Shown here piece by piece: positions 30,157-39,655 of a stretch of 42,752 nt of DNA. Each line of letters begins with the position of its first letter. The stretch's first letter is position 1. The position numbers and the translations under genes were made by a program. Source of the DNA: Leadbetterella sp. (GTDB lineage: Bacteria; Bacteroidota; Bacteroidia; Cytophagales; Spirosomataceae); contig JAIPAJ010000009.1 of assembly GCA_021740125.1 (NCBI GenBank), forward strand, positions 1 through 42,752, given 5' to 3'. The notes beneath the pieces were generated by a model that had not been told where the DNA came from, made no database searches, and worked only from the letters and a program-made list of their open reading frames with translations.

Positions 30157-30179
30157 CCAATTAGAAAAATAAGTAAAAG

Positions 30180-30206
30180 AGGAGTAGATTAGTCTAGTCC
30201 TTTTTT
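30180..30206 (+). terminator. Probable terminator of the isomerase gene
   Basis: AGGAGTAGA-ttag-TCTAGTCCT (one mismatch) followed by T6. Confidence 0.65.
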
Positions 30207-30351
30207 ACTGCCTAATATTTGTGGTTTTTGCCGAAATTTGTAATAAAATTGTTTTGTAAATTAATTTTTGTAAATTTGATTTATATAAGTATTTGCTGTT
30301 TAGTAACTTAATAAACCAATTTGCTTAAAAAATCTATAAATCAAAATACAC

Positions 30352-31386
30352 ATGAAGGCCAAAGCCCCAACTTTAAAAGATATAGCCCAAGAGCTGGGCT
30401 TATCAATATCTACCGTTTCTCGAGCCTTGAGAGGAATGCCAGAAATAAATCGTGATACAAGAGAAGCAGTATTAGCACTTTCTAAAAGCAAAGCTTATAA
30501 ACAGCATACTAATCACAACTTTTCAGTTCCAAAAAGCAATTTACTAGGGGCCATAATTCCTTGTAATGATTATTATTTCTCTCAGATTATTGAGGGAATG
30601 GACCATGCGGCTTTGGATTCTGGATATACTTTAATAGTAAGCAATTCTGGTGAATCTTATGGAAGAGAGGTGAGTATAATTCAAAGGTTGCTACAGGCAA
30701 ATGTTGACGGGTTCCTTATTTCAAAAACCTATGAAACAAACAACTATGACCATTATAACAGAATTATTATTTCAAACAAACCAATGGTAATGTTTGATAG
30801 GGAATGTAAAAACTTAGAAGTTCCACAACTACTTATTGACAATTATGAAGGTGGGTATTTGGCCACTAAACATTTGATAGAAAAAGGATATAGGAAAATT
30901 TGCTTTTTAGGTGATAAACCCGGGGATTCGTTATCAAAATTTACAAAAGAAAATGGTATTTCCGAAGCATTGATTGAAGCAAAAATTGAAAATTACGAAA
31001 AGCAAAAATTCTATGGTATTCATAATATTCAGAAAGCTTTTGAAAAAACAACCGAAATATTAAGAATGAATGACCGCCCAGACGCCTTTCTTACGGCTAA
31101 TGATCAAATAGCCATCGGCGTTTATCGTGCCATCGAAGAAGCTGGATACAACATACCAAAAGACATTGGCATAATTGGTTACTACGACGAACCCGTTATG
31201 AATTCCTTCTCAACATCGCTTTCTAGTATGTTTGTACCGGCCTACGATTTAGGCAAAGCAGTCATAAATTGTTTAATTTCGCAGATACATTTAGGACAAA
31301 CCAAAAAAGCAACATTGCAAACCTTGAAGGTCCAGCTCTCACAACGAGAGTCAACCAATCAAACCAAACGTTTTTTCGGCATATAA
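30352..31386 (+). CDS. LacI family transcriptional regulator
   Basis: TLKDIAQELGLSISTVSRALRG HTH; periplasmic-binding-like effector domain; DAFLTANDQIAIGVYRAIEEAG. Confidence 0.95.
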   Translation: MKAKAPTLKDIAQELGLSISTVSRALRGMPEINRDTREAVLALSKSKAYKQHTNHNFSVPKSNLLGAIIPCNDYYFSQIIEGMDHAALDSGYTLIVSNSGESYGREVSIIQRLLQANVDGFLISKTYETNNYDHYNRIIISNKPMVMFDRECKNLEVPQLLIDNYEGGYLATKHLIEKGYRKICFLGDKPGDSLSKFTKENGISEALIEAKIENYEKQKFYGIHNIQKAFEKTTEILRMNDRPDAFLTANDQIAIGVYRAIEEAGYNIPKDIGIIGYYDEPVMNSFSTSLSSMFVPAYDLGKAVINCLISQIHLGQTKKATLQTLKVQLSQRESTNQTKRFFGI

Positions 31387-31399
31387 TAATTTATAATAA

Positions 31400-31972
31400 A
31401 TGACTTTCAACCTTTTGAAATCTTTAAAATGGCCTCTTCTTATTTTGGTACTTACCATCTGTTGTAAACCTGAAGAAATAAATGAGCCATCAGTTTACAA
31501 TATAGACCCTTCTTTAGCAAAATACGTAGACAAATTCTTTGAAGAAGCCATTAGCAGAGGCATTAGAATCTCTAAAGAGAATCTGATAGTTAAGCCGGCC
31601 ACCAATACTTCAGATTTTACTGATATCTGTGGTAAATGTACCCAAAATACAAAATTCCCCGAACTTCAACGGACGGTAGAAATAAATATGGCGAGTTCGC
31701 CATGTTGGAAAAATATCTCTGAAAATGATAAAGAAGCCTTAGTTTTTCACGAATTGGGACATTGCCTCTTATACAGAATTGCTCATAAAAACGACACCTT
31801 TGCAGATGGATCACCAAAAAGCATAATGGTGGCTAATAACACCGATCTTTACGGCCCTTGTATTTACGTCTTTGACGAAAACCCTACGCTCTGCAATAAA
31901 ACCGCTCGTCGAAAATATTACATCGATGAGCTCTTTGATGAGAAAACGGCGGCTCCGAGTTGGGCGAAGTGA
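31400..31972 (+). CDS. Putative zinc metalloprotease lipoprotein
   Basis: Lipobox LTICC; HELGHCLLYR (HExxH) motif; SIM possible Met-turn. Confidence 0.7.
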   Translation: MTFNLLKSLKWPLLILVLTICCKPEEINEPSVYNIDPSLAKYVDKFFEEAISRGIRISKENLIVKPATNTSDFTDICGKCTQNTKFPELQRTVEINMASSPCWKNISENDKEALVFHELGHCLLYRIAHKNDTFADGSPKSIMVANNTDLYGPCIYVFDENPTLCNKTARRKYYIDELFDEKTAAPSWAK

Positions 31973-32308
31973 AGCAGAAGGAAAGCTATCATTGTCTGAA
32001 TTTACAAAATTTATTTAAAATGTAAAAGTGTTGGATTCAACTGTTTAAAGATTTAGCATTTCAAATCGGTTAAAGATTTATAAATAGCAGCACAAATCAA
32101 TACAACGTTCCTTATGGCAAAAACTAGACATTTCGCAAATTTACTGTTAATTCTCAAAACAATAATATTTGAAACCATTTCTGAAATCAGGCACATCCCC
32201 ACGCTCAACAATAAGCTTAATCACAAAATGGGATGTTGTGTCTTAATGGATTTATTGGAAAAAATTTCCCAGATACTGAGTTTATTGAAAATTTGTTTTT
32301 CTTAGATA

Positions 32309-32344
32309 AAAAATGAAAGCCATAACAAAAAGATTATGGCTTTC
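32309..32344 (-). terminator. Terminator of the S9 peptidase gene (minus strand)
   Basis: 11-bp perfect stem GAAAGCCATAA...TTATGGCTTTC with A-run at 32308-32313 (U-tract on minus). Confidence 0.88.
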
Positions 32345-32377
32345 GTAAAGATAAATTTCTTTCTTTTAAGCGACCAG

Positions 32378-34486
32378 TTATTTCATAACCAAATTAGTAA
32401 TTCCCATATTCCAAAATATAAATCCATAGATATCTGCCATGGTTTCGATGTTCTTTTTGGTGTTGGAAGCTCCATGGCCTGAGTTGGTGTCTATGCGTAT
32501 CAACAAAGGATTTTTGGTACTTTTGGCAGCTTTGGCTTGCAGCTCAGCAGCGTATTTGAACGAATGAGCGGGTATAACACGGTCGTCGTGGTCGGCTGTG
32601 GTTACCAAAGTTGCTGGATAGTTTACACCTGATTTGATATTATGCAAAGGGGAATATCCGTAAAGAACTCTAAATTCTTCAGCATTGTCAGCTGAACCGT
32701 AGTCTGCAATCCAGTTCCAACCAATGGTGAATTTGTGGAATCGCAACATGTCCATTACACCCACTTGAGGAATAGCCACTTTGGCCAAATCGGGCCTTTG
32801 ATTAATGACAGCACCTACCAAAAGACCACCATTGGAGCCACCACGAAGAGCCAAATGCTCTGAATCACAATATTTGTTGGCTATCAGATATTCTCCTGCT
32901 GCTATAAAGTCGTCAAATACATTCTGCTTTTTAAGCTTCATGCCTTGCTCATGCCATTTCTCACCATATTCAGAGCCACCGCGAAGGTTAGCTTGTGCAT
33001 ATACACCGCCATATTCTAGAAATGGAATCAACAATGGACTAAACGCTGGGTTCAAACTAACATTAAATCCTCCATAACCATATAATAAAGTTGGATTTTG
33101 AGAATTTAACTTTAATCCCTTTTTGTAGGTTATAAACATGGGCACTTTGGTGCCGTCTTTTGAAGTGTAAAAAACTTGTTTGGTCTCAAAATCGTCAGCC
33201 TTAAAATCCACCTCAGGGTTTCTGAAAACTGTACTTTTCTTTGTGGCGATGTCGTATCTATATATGGTAGGCGGAAAAGTAAATGAAGTGAAAGAATAAA
33301 AAACAAATTTATCGTCTTTGTCACCACCAAAGCCACCTGCTGTACCTAATCCAGGCAATTTTACTTCATTCTCAAGCTTTCCGTTCAAATCGTACACATA
33401 TATTCTTGATGTTACATCTTTCAGATAATTCAAGAAAAGTTTTCCTCCAGCGGTTCCAGCACCTTGTAATGGCTCAGGTTTTTCAGCTATGAAATCAGAG
33501 AATTTGCTGGTTTTTGGGTCAAACAAAAGTAGCTTTTCATTAGGTGCTTTGTCGTTGGTCTGAATAATAAATTTGTCTTTGACATTATCAATAAATGAAT
33601 AAGATGAATTCGTGATTTCTTTAACGACTGGTGTAAATTCTTTTTGGTCTTTGGTTTTGTAAAAAAGAGCATTGCCGTCTAAGCCTTTTCCTCTATCGCT
33701 TAGATACAAAAAAGCAAATTGTTCGTCTTCAGAAGTGCTTAAAGTATGAAAACGCTGTCCGTTGGCTGGATCTTGGTAAACCAAATTGTCTTTTTCTTGC
33801 GAGGTGCCCACGGTATGAAACCACACCTGATGGTTCTCGTTTTTTGCAGCCAAAGCACTCCCCTCAGGTTTCGGATAACGACTATAATAAAAACCGCTTC
33901 CTTGCCATGCAAGACCTGATATTTTCACCCATTCTAATTTATCTTCTAAAGTTTTCAGCGTTTTTAAGTCCATTACAAAAACGTCCATCCAGTCAGAACC
34001 GCCCTTTGAAAGTGCATAAGCGGCATAGTTGCCGTCTTTTGAAATATTAAATTGCATCAAACGCGTAGTGCCATCTGACGAAAGTTTATTGGGATCCATA
34101 ACCAAATCTGGGGCTCCATCTAATCCCTTTTGTCGGTATAAAACGGACTGGTTTTGTAAGCCATCATTTTTGTAAAAGTAGAACCATTCGTGCTTTTTGG
34201 ATGGTGCTGAATATTTGGGATAATTAAATACTTTTTCTAGACGCTCTTGAAGCTTCTTTTTGTAAGGAATTTTGGACAAATAATCGAAGGTAACTTCGTT
34301 TTGAGCTTTTACCCAAGCTGCCGTTTCTGCCGATTTATCATCTTCCAACCAGCGGTATGGGTCTTTAACTTCTGTGCCGTGGTAATTGTCAGTTTGAGAA
34401 CCTTTTTGGGTTTCTGGATATTTTAATTGAGCCATTGAAAAATATGGAATTAATGCAAATACAATGAGTTTGATTGATGATTTCAT
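32378..34486 (-). CDS. Prolyl oligopeptidase family (S9) serine peptidase, secreted
   Basis: DPYRWLEDDKSAET; LRGGSNGGLLVGA (Ser nucleophile); TADHDDRVIPAHSFKYAAELQ; signal peptide. Confidence 0.95.
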   Translation of the reverse strand: MKSSIKLIVFALIPYFSMAQLKYPETQKGSQTDNYHGTEVKDPYRWLEDDKSAETAAWVKAQNEVTFDYLSKIPYKKKLQERLEKVFNYPKYSAPSKKHEWFYFYKNDGLQNQSVLYRQKGLDGAPDLVMDPNKLSSDGTTRLMQFNISKDGNYAAYALSKGGSDWMDVFVMDLKTLKTLEDKLEWVKISGLAWQGSGFYYSRYPKPEGSALAAKNENHQVWFHTVGTSQEKDNLVYQDPANGQRFHTLSTSEDEQFAFLYLSDRGKGLDGNALFYKTKDQKEFTPVVKEITNSSYSFIDNVKDKFIIQTNDKAPNEKLLLFDPKTSKFSDFIAEKPEPLQGAGTAGGKLFLNYLKDVTSRIYVYDLNGKLENEVKLPGLGTAGGFGGDKDDKFVFYSFTSFTFPPTIYRYDIATKKSTVFRNPEVDFKADDFETKQVFYTSKDGTKVPMFITYKKGLKLNSQNPTLLYGYGGFNVSLNPAFSPLLIPFLEYGGVYAQANLRGGSEYGEKWHEQGMKLKKQNVFDDFIAAGEYLIANKYCDSEHLALRGGSNGGLLVGAVINQRPDLAKVAIPQVGVMDMLRFHKFTIGWNWIADYGSADNAEEFRVLYGYSPLHNIKSGVNYPATLVTTADHDDRVIPAHSFKYAAELQAKAAKSTKNPLLIRIDTNSGHGASNTKKNIETMADIYGFIFWNMGITNLVMK

Positions 34487-34591
34487 TTTTGATTGATGGT
34501 AATAGATTGTAAATTTAGAAAAGTAAATTTTAAAAAAGCCGAATTTAACTTAGATTGATATTAGAAAAGTTTATTACTAATTTCAAGTTCT

Positions 34592-35836
34592 TTACTTTAC
34601 TACAATTTGAGCCGTACTTCGGCTTAATTGCTCCAAGATTACTGTTTTGCCCTCTAATATTTTTTGCAACATATTGGAGTCATAGTGCCGGATGGTATAG
34701 AGCGTTACATTTTCATTGTACCTTACTTTAAACGATGTTTCAAGTGATTTTATCAATTCCTCAAACTTCATATCATCAAAATCCAAGCAAGCAGTAAAAC
34801 TAAGTGCCGAGTTTTGGCTAACGTTGCATTTGAGATTTAGTTTGGCAAATATCTCATAGATATGCGAGATATTTATCTCGGATATAAAAGAAAAGTCCTT
34901 TGTCGAAATCGAAATTAACAACTGGTTCTTTTTAACAATAATAGCTGGAATGTTTTTTTGTAAGAACTCTCCATCATTTATTACTGTTCCAGCTTCTTCC
35001 GGATGCAAAAATGGTTTGACAAATAATGGAATGTTCGAATTTTGTAGTGGCTTGATGGTTTTGGGGTGTATAACCGTGGCACCATAATAGGTCATTTCTA
35101 CAGCCTCTGAATACGGCAATTGGTCAAACTTTTGGTATTCGGTAAATAGTCTGGGGTCGGCACTTAATACACCTGGTACGTCCTTCCAAATCGTTACAGA
35201 TTCAACATTCAAACAATGAGCAAGAATTGAAGCAGAATAATCAGAACCTTCTCTTCCGAGTGTGGTAGTTTTGTTGTCAGAAGTTCCGCCAATAAACCCT
35301 TGAGTTATAAACAAATTGGCATTTGGCTCCAACAAATCTAAGCTACTTTGGGTGGCGTCCCAATTAACCTTTGCTTCTCTAAAAGTACTATCGGTTTTTA
35401 TATATTTTCGTGCATCTAACCATCTGTTTTTGATGCCTTCTTGGTTAAGGTAGTTACTGATAATGAGCGTTGATAGCAACTCACCATGTGAAATAATCTG
35501 ATCATAAATTTCATCATATTTTTGTTTGTCAATACTTTCTAGACAATCATTGATCATTTGCATGTGGGTATTTAATGAAATTGTTATATCTGTTTTGTCT
35601 AGAAATAACCCGTTTATCAATGTCTGATGATAGTTTTCTATTTCTTGGATCTTTGCAGTGTATTCTTCTTTTTTGTAAAACAATTTCACAACTTCCTCCA
35701 AGGCGTTGGTCATCTTTCCCATGGCAGACACCACAACAATAATAGTCTCATTTTCATATAGTTGGATGATATTTTTGAGGTTTTTAACCCCTTCAATATC
35801 CTTTACTGAAGCACCTCCAAATTTAAATACGAGCAT
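34592..35836 (-). CDS. Aspartate kinase (monofunctional)
   Basis: VFKFGGASVKD; FITQGFIGGTSDNKTTTLGREGSDYSAS; VTIWKDVPGVLSADPRLF; C-terminal ACT-like region. Confidence 0.94.
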   Translation of the reverse strand: MLVFKFGGASVKDIEGVKNLKNIIQLYENETIIVVVSAMGKMTNALEEVVKLFYKKEEYTAKIQEIENYHQTLINGLFLDKTDITISLNTHMQMINDCLESIDKQKYDEIYDQIISHGELLSTLIISNYLNQEGIKNRWLDARKYIKTDSTFREAKVNWDATQSSLDLLEPNANLFITQGFIGGTSDNKTTTLGREGSDYSASILAHCLNVESVTIWKDVPGVLSADPRLFTEYQKFDQLPYSEAVEMTYYGATVIHPKTIKPLQNSNIPLFVKPFLHPEEAGTVINDGEFLQKNIPAIIVKKNQLLISISTKDFSFISEINISHIYEIFAKLNLKCNVSQNSALSFTACLDFDDMKFEELIKSLETSFKVRYNENVTLYTIRHYDSNMLQKILEGKTVILEQLSRSTAQIVVK

Positions 35837-36090
35837 ATTTTAGATTATTTTGATTGCAATATAAAGATTGGATTCAAAAGAATAATTTGTCTTTAGAATA
35901 TTTACTTTGCGAGCCTTTTGTATTTATGCAACACAAAAACTCAAAATCATTTTTTAAATCATCAGGCAAAAAACTATTATGCACTACTCCCAGCATTTCG
36001 TACCGACAGTAATAAAAAATTCTCAAGAGATTTAGCCAAAAGCTTTTGGGAAAGATTATAAAGTTTTTAAGCTGTTAAAAAATCCTTGTA

Positions 36091-36189
36091 TTATAGAGTG
36101 TTTTTCTTATATATTTTACGCACAAAAGAATCTCCATTGACCGTACTAGTAATTATCTCAAACATTTCATTCTTAAAATTGAGAAAATA
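36091..36189 (-). pseudogene. Possible remnant of a T9SS C-terminal sorting domain
   Basis: Minus-strand translation YFLNFKNEMFEIITSTVNGDSFVRKIYKKNTL* resembles the end of type-A sorting domains; upstream frame interrupted by a stop. Confidence 0.25.
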
Positions 36190-36266
36190 TTATCCTTTTC
36201 TATTCCTAAAAATAAATTAGCCAAACTAATCGCTATTTTTGCTAGTTACTAAAATCAAAATATATT

Positions 36267-37079
36267 GTGAAGGTGATTTTTTTCTTAATATTTGCACTAC
36301 TAAGCAGTTTGTTGTTGGCTTTTTATTTTATAAAAAAAAACAAAACAATCAATCACTATAAACTTGAAAAGCCTGATTTTCAACAATATTTATCTAAAAA
36401 TCTCAAAGAAATTTCGGGAATATCGCATTACGCAGAGAACCAAGTTATTTGTGTAAATGATGAACATGGCCAATTATTTATTTACGATTTTAATAAACAA
36501 GAAATTATAGACACCCTTGATTTCAACACCGAAGCAGACTATGAAGCAGTGGAGTTTGTAAACAACATAGCCTATGTATTGCAGAGCAATGGCCAAATAA
36601 TAGGTTATAATGTTTTAACCAAAGACACAAAAACATTTGACTGCCGCCAAGATGAAGTTGAAGAATATGAAGGTTTGGGATATGAGCCAAAAACCAATTG
36701 TTTGCTTTTGGCAACTAAAGAAATGAAAGGCGACAAAACCATTTATCAGTTTGATCTCAAAAATGAAATATTAAGCGAAAAATTTAAAATTTCGAAAAAA
36801 GATATTTCGAAAAACGGTAAAGATGGCAAAGAATTTAAACCTTCGGGTATTGCTGTTCACCCCATTTCTGAAGATATTTATGTTCTAGCATCTGCAGGCA
36901 AAAAGCTTTTAGTATTTAATTCTGTAGGGAAAATACAATTTCAATATAACCTCAATAAAGATCAGTTTCCGCAACCCGAAGGAATTTGCTTTACTCCATC
37001 TGGTGAACTAATTATAGCCTCTGAAGGCAAAAATGGACAAGCCTCCATTTCTTATTTTAGTTTCCTCCCTAAAAACTAA
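36267..37079 (+). CDS. SdiA-regulated-like beta-propeller protein
   Basis: LKEISGISHYAENQVICVNDEHGQLFIYD...DTEADYEAVEFVNNIAYVLQSNGQI...FKPSGIAVHPISEDIYVLAS...QPEGICFTPSGELIIASEGKNG. Confidence 0.8.
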   Translation: MKVIFFLIFALLSSLLLAFYFIKKNKTINHYKLEKPDFQQYLSKNLKEISGISHYAENQVICVNDEHGQLFIYDFNKQEIIDTLDFNTEADYEAVEFVNNIAYVLQSNGQIIGYNVLTKDTKTFDCRQDEVEEYEGLGYEPKTNCLLLATKEMKGDKTIYQFDLKNEILSEKFKISKKDISKNGKDGKEFKPSGIAVHPISEDIYVLASAGKKLLVFNSVGKIQFQYNLNKDQFPQPEGICFTPSGELIIASEGKNGQASISYFSFLPKN

Positions 37080-37102
37080 AGGAAATTTGATTACTCCAGA
37101 AA

Positions 37103-39589
37103 TTAAAAACTCCAGGTATTTCGGTCTTGATTATAAGGTTCAATAGAAAATTTGATACCATTGCGGATTCCAAAATCGTTGGATTGGGCTATGACATAAT
37201 AAGAACCTAGTCGAATACGCTCTCTACCTATTTTAAAAACTCGATTGAAGCCAAAGTAAACTTCAGCATATTGAAACTTACGCTCTGGTACATACATAAA
37301 ACCCGCACCAGCCATTTCTCTGATTTTAGTTTTATTTAGCAAAGGTACTTTTGAAGTAAAAAAGCCATTGAATTGGTGAACAAAATGCGACTCAAAATAC
37401 CAGTCAAAAGTCGGGAAAGTTTTTGGAATAAGCTGATAAGTATACATTGCAGGCGAAAAGAAATAATTGTCTCCACCACGTTGATACCTGTAATCCATAA
37501 CCGCCATTCGAGTCGTGTCCAAGAATTTGCCAACATTAATTCGGTATTCCGAAGTACCAAATGTGCCAATATTGAAAGTTTGACGAGCCGACACTGATAA
37601 ATAACTAAAGTTACTTGTGATTTTGCCAGTCATTGGCCAAGCTTTTTCAAAATTCAGATTAAAAGTTGGATATTTTGAACCCAGAATCTGCTTTTGATTA
37701 GGCTCTCGCAAATACAGCTGCCTTGGAGTATATTCTATTCCAAAATTGGTTTTGTAAATGTAGCTCGTGGAAAAAGTTTGAAGGTTGTTATTGCTGAAGA
37801 GTTTATCGCCGAAAGCGGATAACTTATAGTTTGAGAGATCGCTCCTAATTTCGTAAAGTAGGTTAGAATTGAGATAAAAGCCATTGAAAACCTCCGTTCG
37901 GTGACGAAAATCGATAAATTTATTCTGGTAAAAATTACTTCTTCGGGCAATATCACTTATGGTAGCCGATCCATTGATGACATTAAAGCCCGAACCTATT
38001 CTCAAGTTCAAACTTGAATTTCGGATAGGATTGTAGAAATAATTAAAGTTAATTTGACCTTTCAAATCTTGATTACTAAAACCGTAAGTAAGGTTAACGT
38101 TTGAAGAAAATTGCTTCCTATTTTCATATCTTTTATAATATGCGAAACCATATCTGATACGCCATCCACCGATGGCCAAAGGATCTACAAACCCCAAAAC
38201 GGGATCAAAAAACCAAGTTTGTTTTTTTGTTCTATTGATGTGCCCGATTCCCGAATATATGATTTTCGGAATCGTGATTTTGTTATAAACTTTGTCGATG
38301 GAGTCTAAATACACCTTCGAATTCATCAGAATCTCCAGCCGCTCTTTTTCTTTGATTACCTTTTGTTCGTCTTTACTCAATGGAACCGGCCGAATACTCT
38401 CCCAAAAAGTAGAATCTCTTTTGTAAGCATTCTCTGTGGTAATACCAACTTCAGCACCAAAAAACTTCTTGGGAAGCTCCAAATCAAACTCAAAGTCGGA
38501 CTGTTGAACTTCGGTTTTACCACTTTTCTTTGTGGAGCCTTCTTTAACCTTCCAATTATAGGTGGTTTTTACAACCATCCAGCGACTATCAATTTTCTCA
38601 AATTCTTGTTTAAAACTAAACTCATCATATCTAAGCAGAGCCCTTTTGGTTAATTTTAAATCAGCAGTTTTCAAAACCCATTCGTCTTCAATCACTTCAA
38701 TAATTCCCTCATAAAGAGCATTCCCTAATTCTCTAGGACTTACTTTTATCTGATAAATTTTTTTATTTCCTTCAAAATAATATTTTAGCAATTGAAATTT
38801 ATAATTGAGAAATGTCAAATCACTGAAGGGAGAAACAATATCATTGTCTCCGATTTTGGCTAATTTTTGGTGGTTTTTATACAAATTAAACTCACCATCG
38901 GTAACTGATTTATAAAAAAGCGTACTTTGATCACCAATTTTCTTTACCGCTTCCTTCTCCTCTTTTAGTTGTCCTTGAGCATTTTGATGAAGTATCAAAG
39001 AGCATTCAAAGATATTTAGATTCGGAATGGTGTCTTTCCCAATGAGCTTTTGATCCAATAATTCTCCAGGATTGTCTTTCTCATCATCTTCTTTCTTTTT
39101 TGGTGGTTTTTTGTCAACAATCTCTACGCTTTTAATATAGGTCTTGCTTCGAAAATTCTGATATTGATTCAATACATTAGCCTTATTATCAATCATATGC
39201 CTGATTACTTCATAGGAATAATCTTTCTTTTTTACCTTTATTACGAGTTCGTTGAGTTGTTTTTGGTCTATTTTAAGAAATACATTCTTTACTATATCTT
39301 TCTCCACAAGTACATCAAAAATATCAGTAACATAGCCAGTCGACGAAACCGAAATTCTATTTAAACCTTCAAGAAGCTTGATATCGTATTTGCCATTTTG
39401 ATCGGATGTTGTGCCTGTGTTTTGATTTACAACTCTGATAGTTGCCAATGGAATAACTTCGTTATTGTCAGAATAGACATAACCTCGCAAATAGTAGAAG
39501 TTTTGGCTAAAAGAAATAAATGGAATACAAATAATAAAAAGGGACAGTTTCTTCAAAAATGGCTTGGAATTTAAAGATAAAACGGCCAA
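37103..39589 (-). CDS. DUF5686 / carboxypeptidase-regulatory-like domain outer-membrane protein
   Basis: N-terminal LRGYVYSDNNEVIPLATIRVVNQNTGTTSDQNGKYDIKL; C-terminal long beta-barrel. Confidence 0.88.
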   Translation of the reverse strand: MAVLSLNSKPFLKKLSLFIICIPFISFSQNFYYLRGYVYSDNNEVIPLATIRVVNQNTGTTSDQNGKYDIKLLEGLNRISVSSTGYVTDIFDVLVEKDIVKNVFLKIDQKQLNELVIKVKKKDYSYEVIRHMIDNKANVLNQYQNFRSKTYIKSVEIVDKKPPKKKEDDEKDNPGELLDQKLIGKDTIPNLNIFECSLILHQNAQGQLKEEKEAVKKIGDQSTLFYKSVTDGEFNLYKNHQKLAKIGDNDIVSPFSDLTFLNYKFQLLKYYFEGNKKIYQIKVSPRELGNALYEGIIEVIEDEWVLKTADLKLTKRALLRYDEFSFKQEFEKIDSRWMVVKTTYNWKVKEGSTKKSGKTEVQQSDFEFDLELPKKFFGAEVGITTENAYKRDSTFWESIRPVPLSKDEQKVIKEKERLEILMNSKVYLDSIDKVYNKITIPKIIYSGIGHINRTKKQTWFFDPVLGFVDPLAIGGWRIRYGFAYYKRYENRKQFSSNVNLTYGFSNQDLKGQINFNYFYNPIRNSSLNLRIGSGFNVINGSATISDIARRSNFYQNKFIDFRHRTEVFNGFYLNSNLLYEIRSDLSNYKLSAFGDKLFSNNNLQTFSTSYIYKTNFGIEYTPRQLYLREPNQKQILGSKYPTFNLNFEKAWPMTGKITSNFSYLSVSARQTFNIGTFGTSEYRINVGKFLDTTRMAVMDYRYQRGGDNYFFSPAMYTYQLIPKTFPTFDWYFESHFVHQFNGFFTSKVPLLNKTKIREMAGAGFMYVPERKFQYAEVYFGFNRVFKIGRERIRLGSYYVIAQSNDFGIRNGIKFSIEPYNQDRNTWSF

Positions 39590-39655
39590 ATGACCTCAAT
39601 TAGTACTTCGAGATCCGATTTTAAAAGGAAGAAAAAATTCGAACGTCTTACATAT

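Noticed and set aside
32114-32305. 63-aa ORF in intergenic region
   Set aside because: No motif, no homology I recognise, poor RBS context; probably random in AT-rich DNA.
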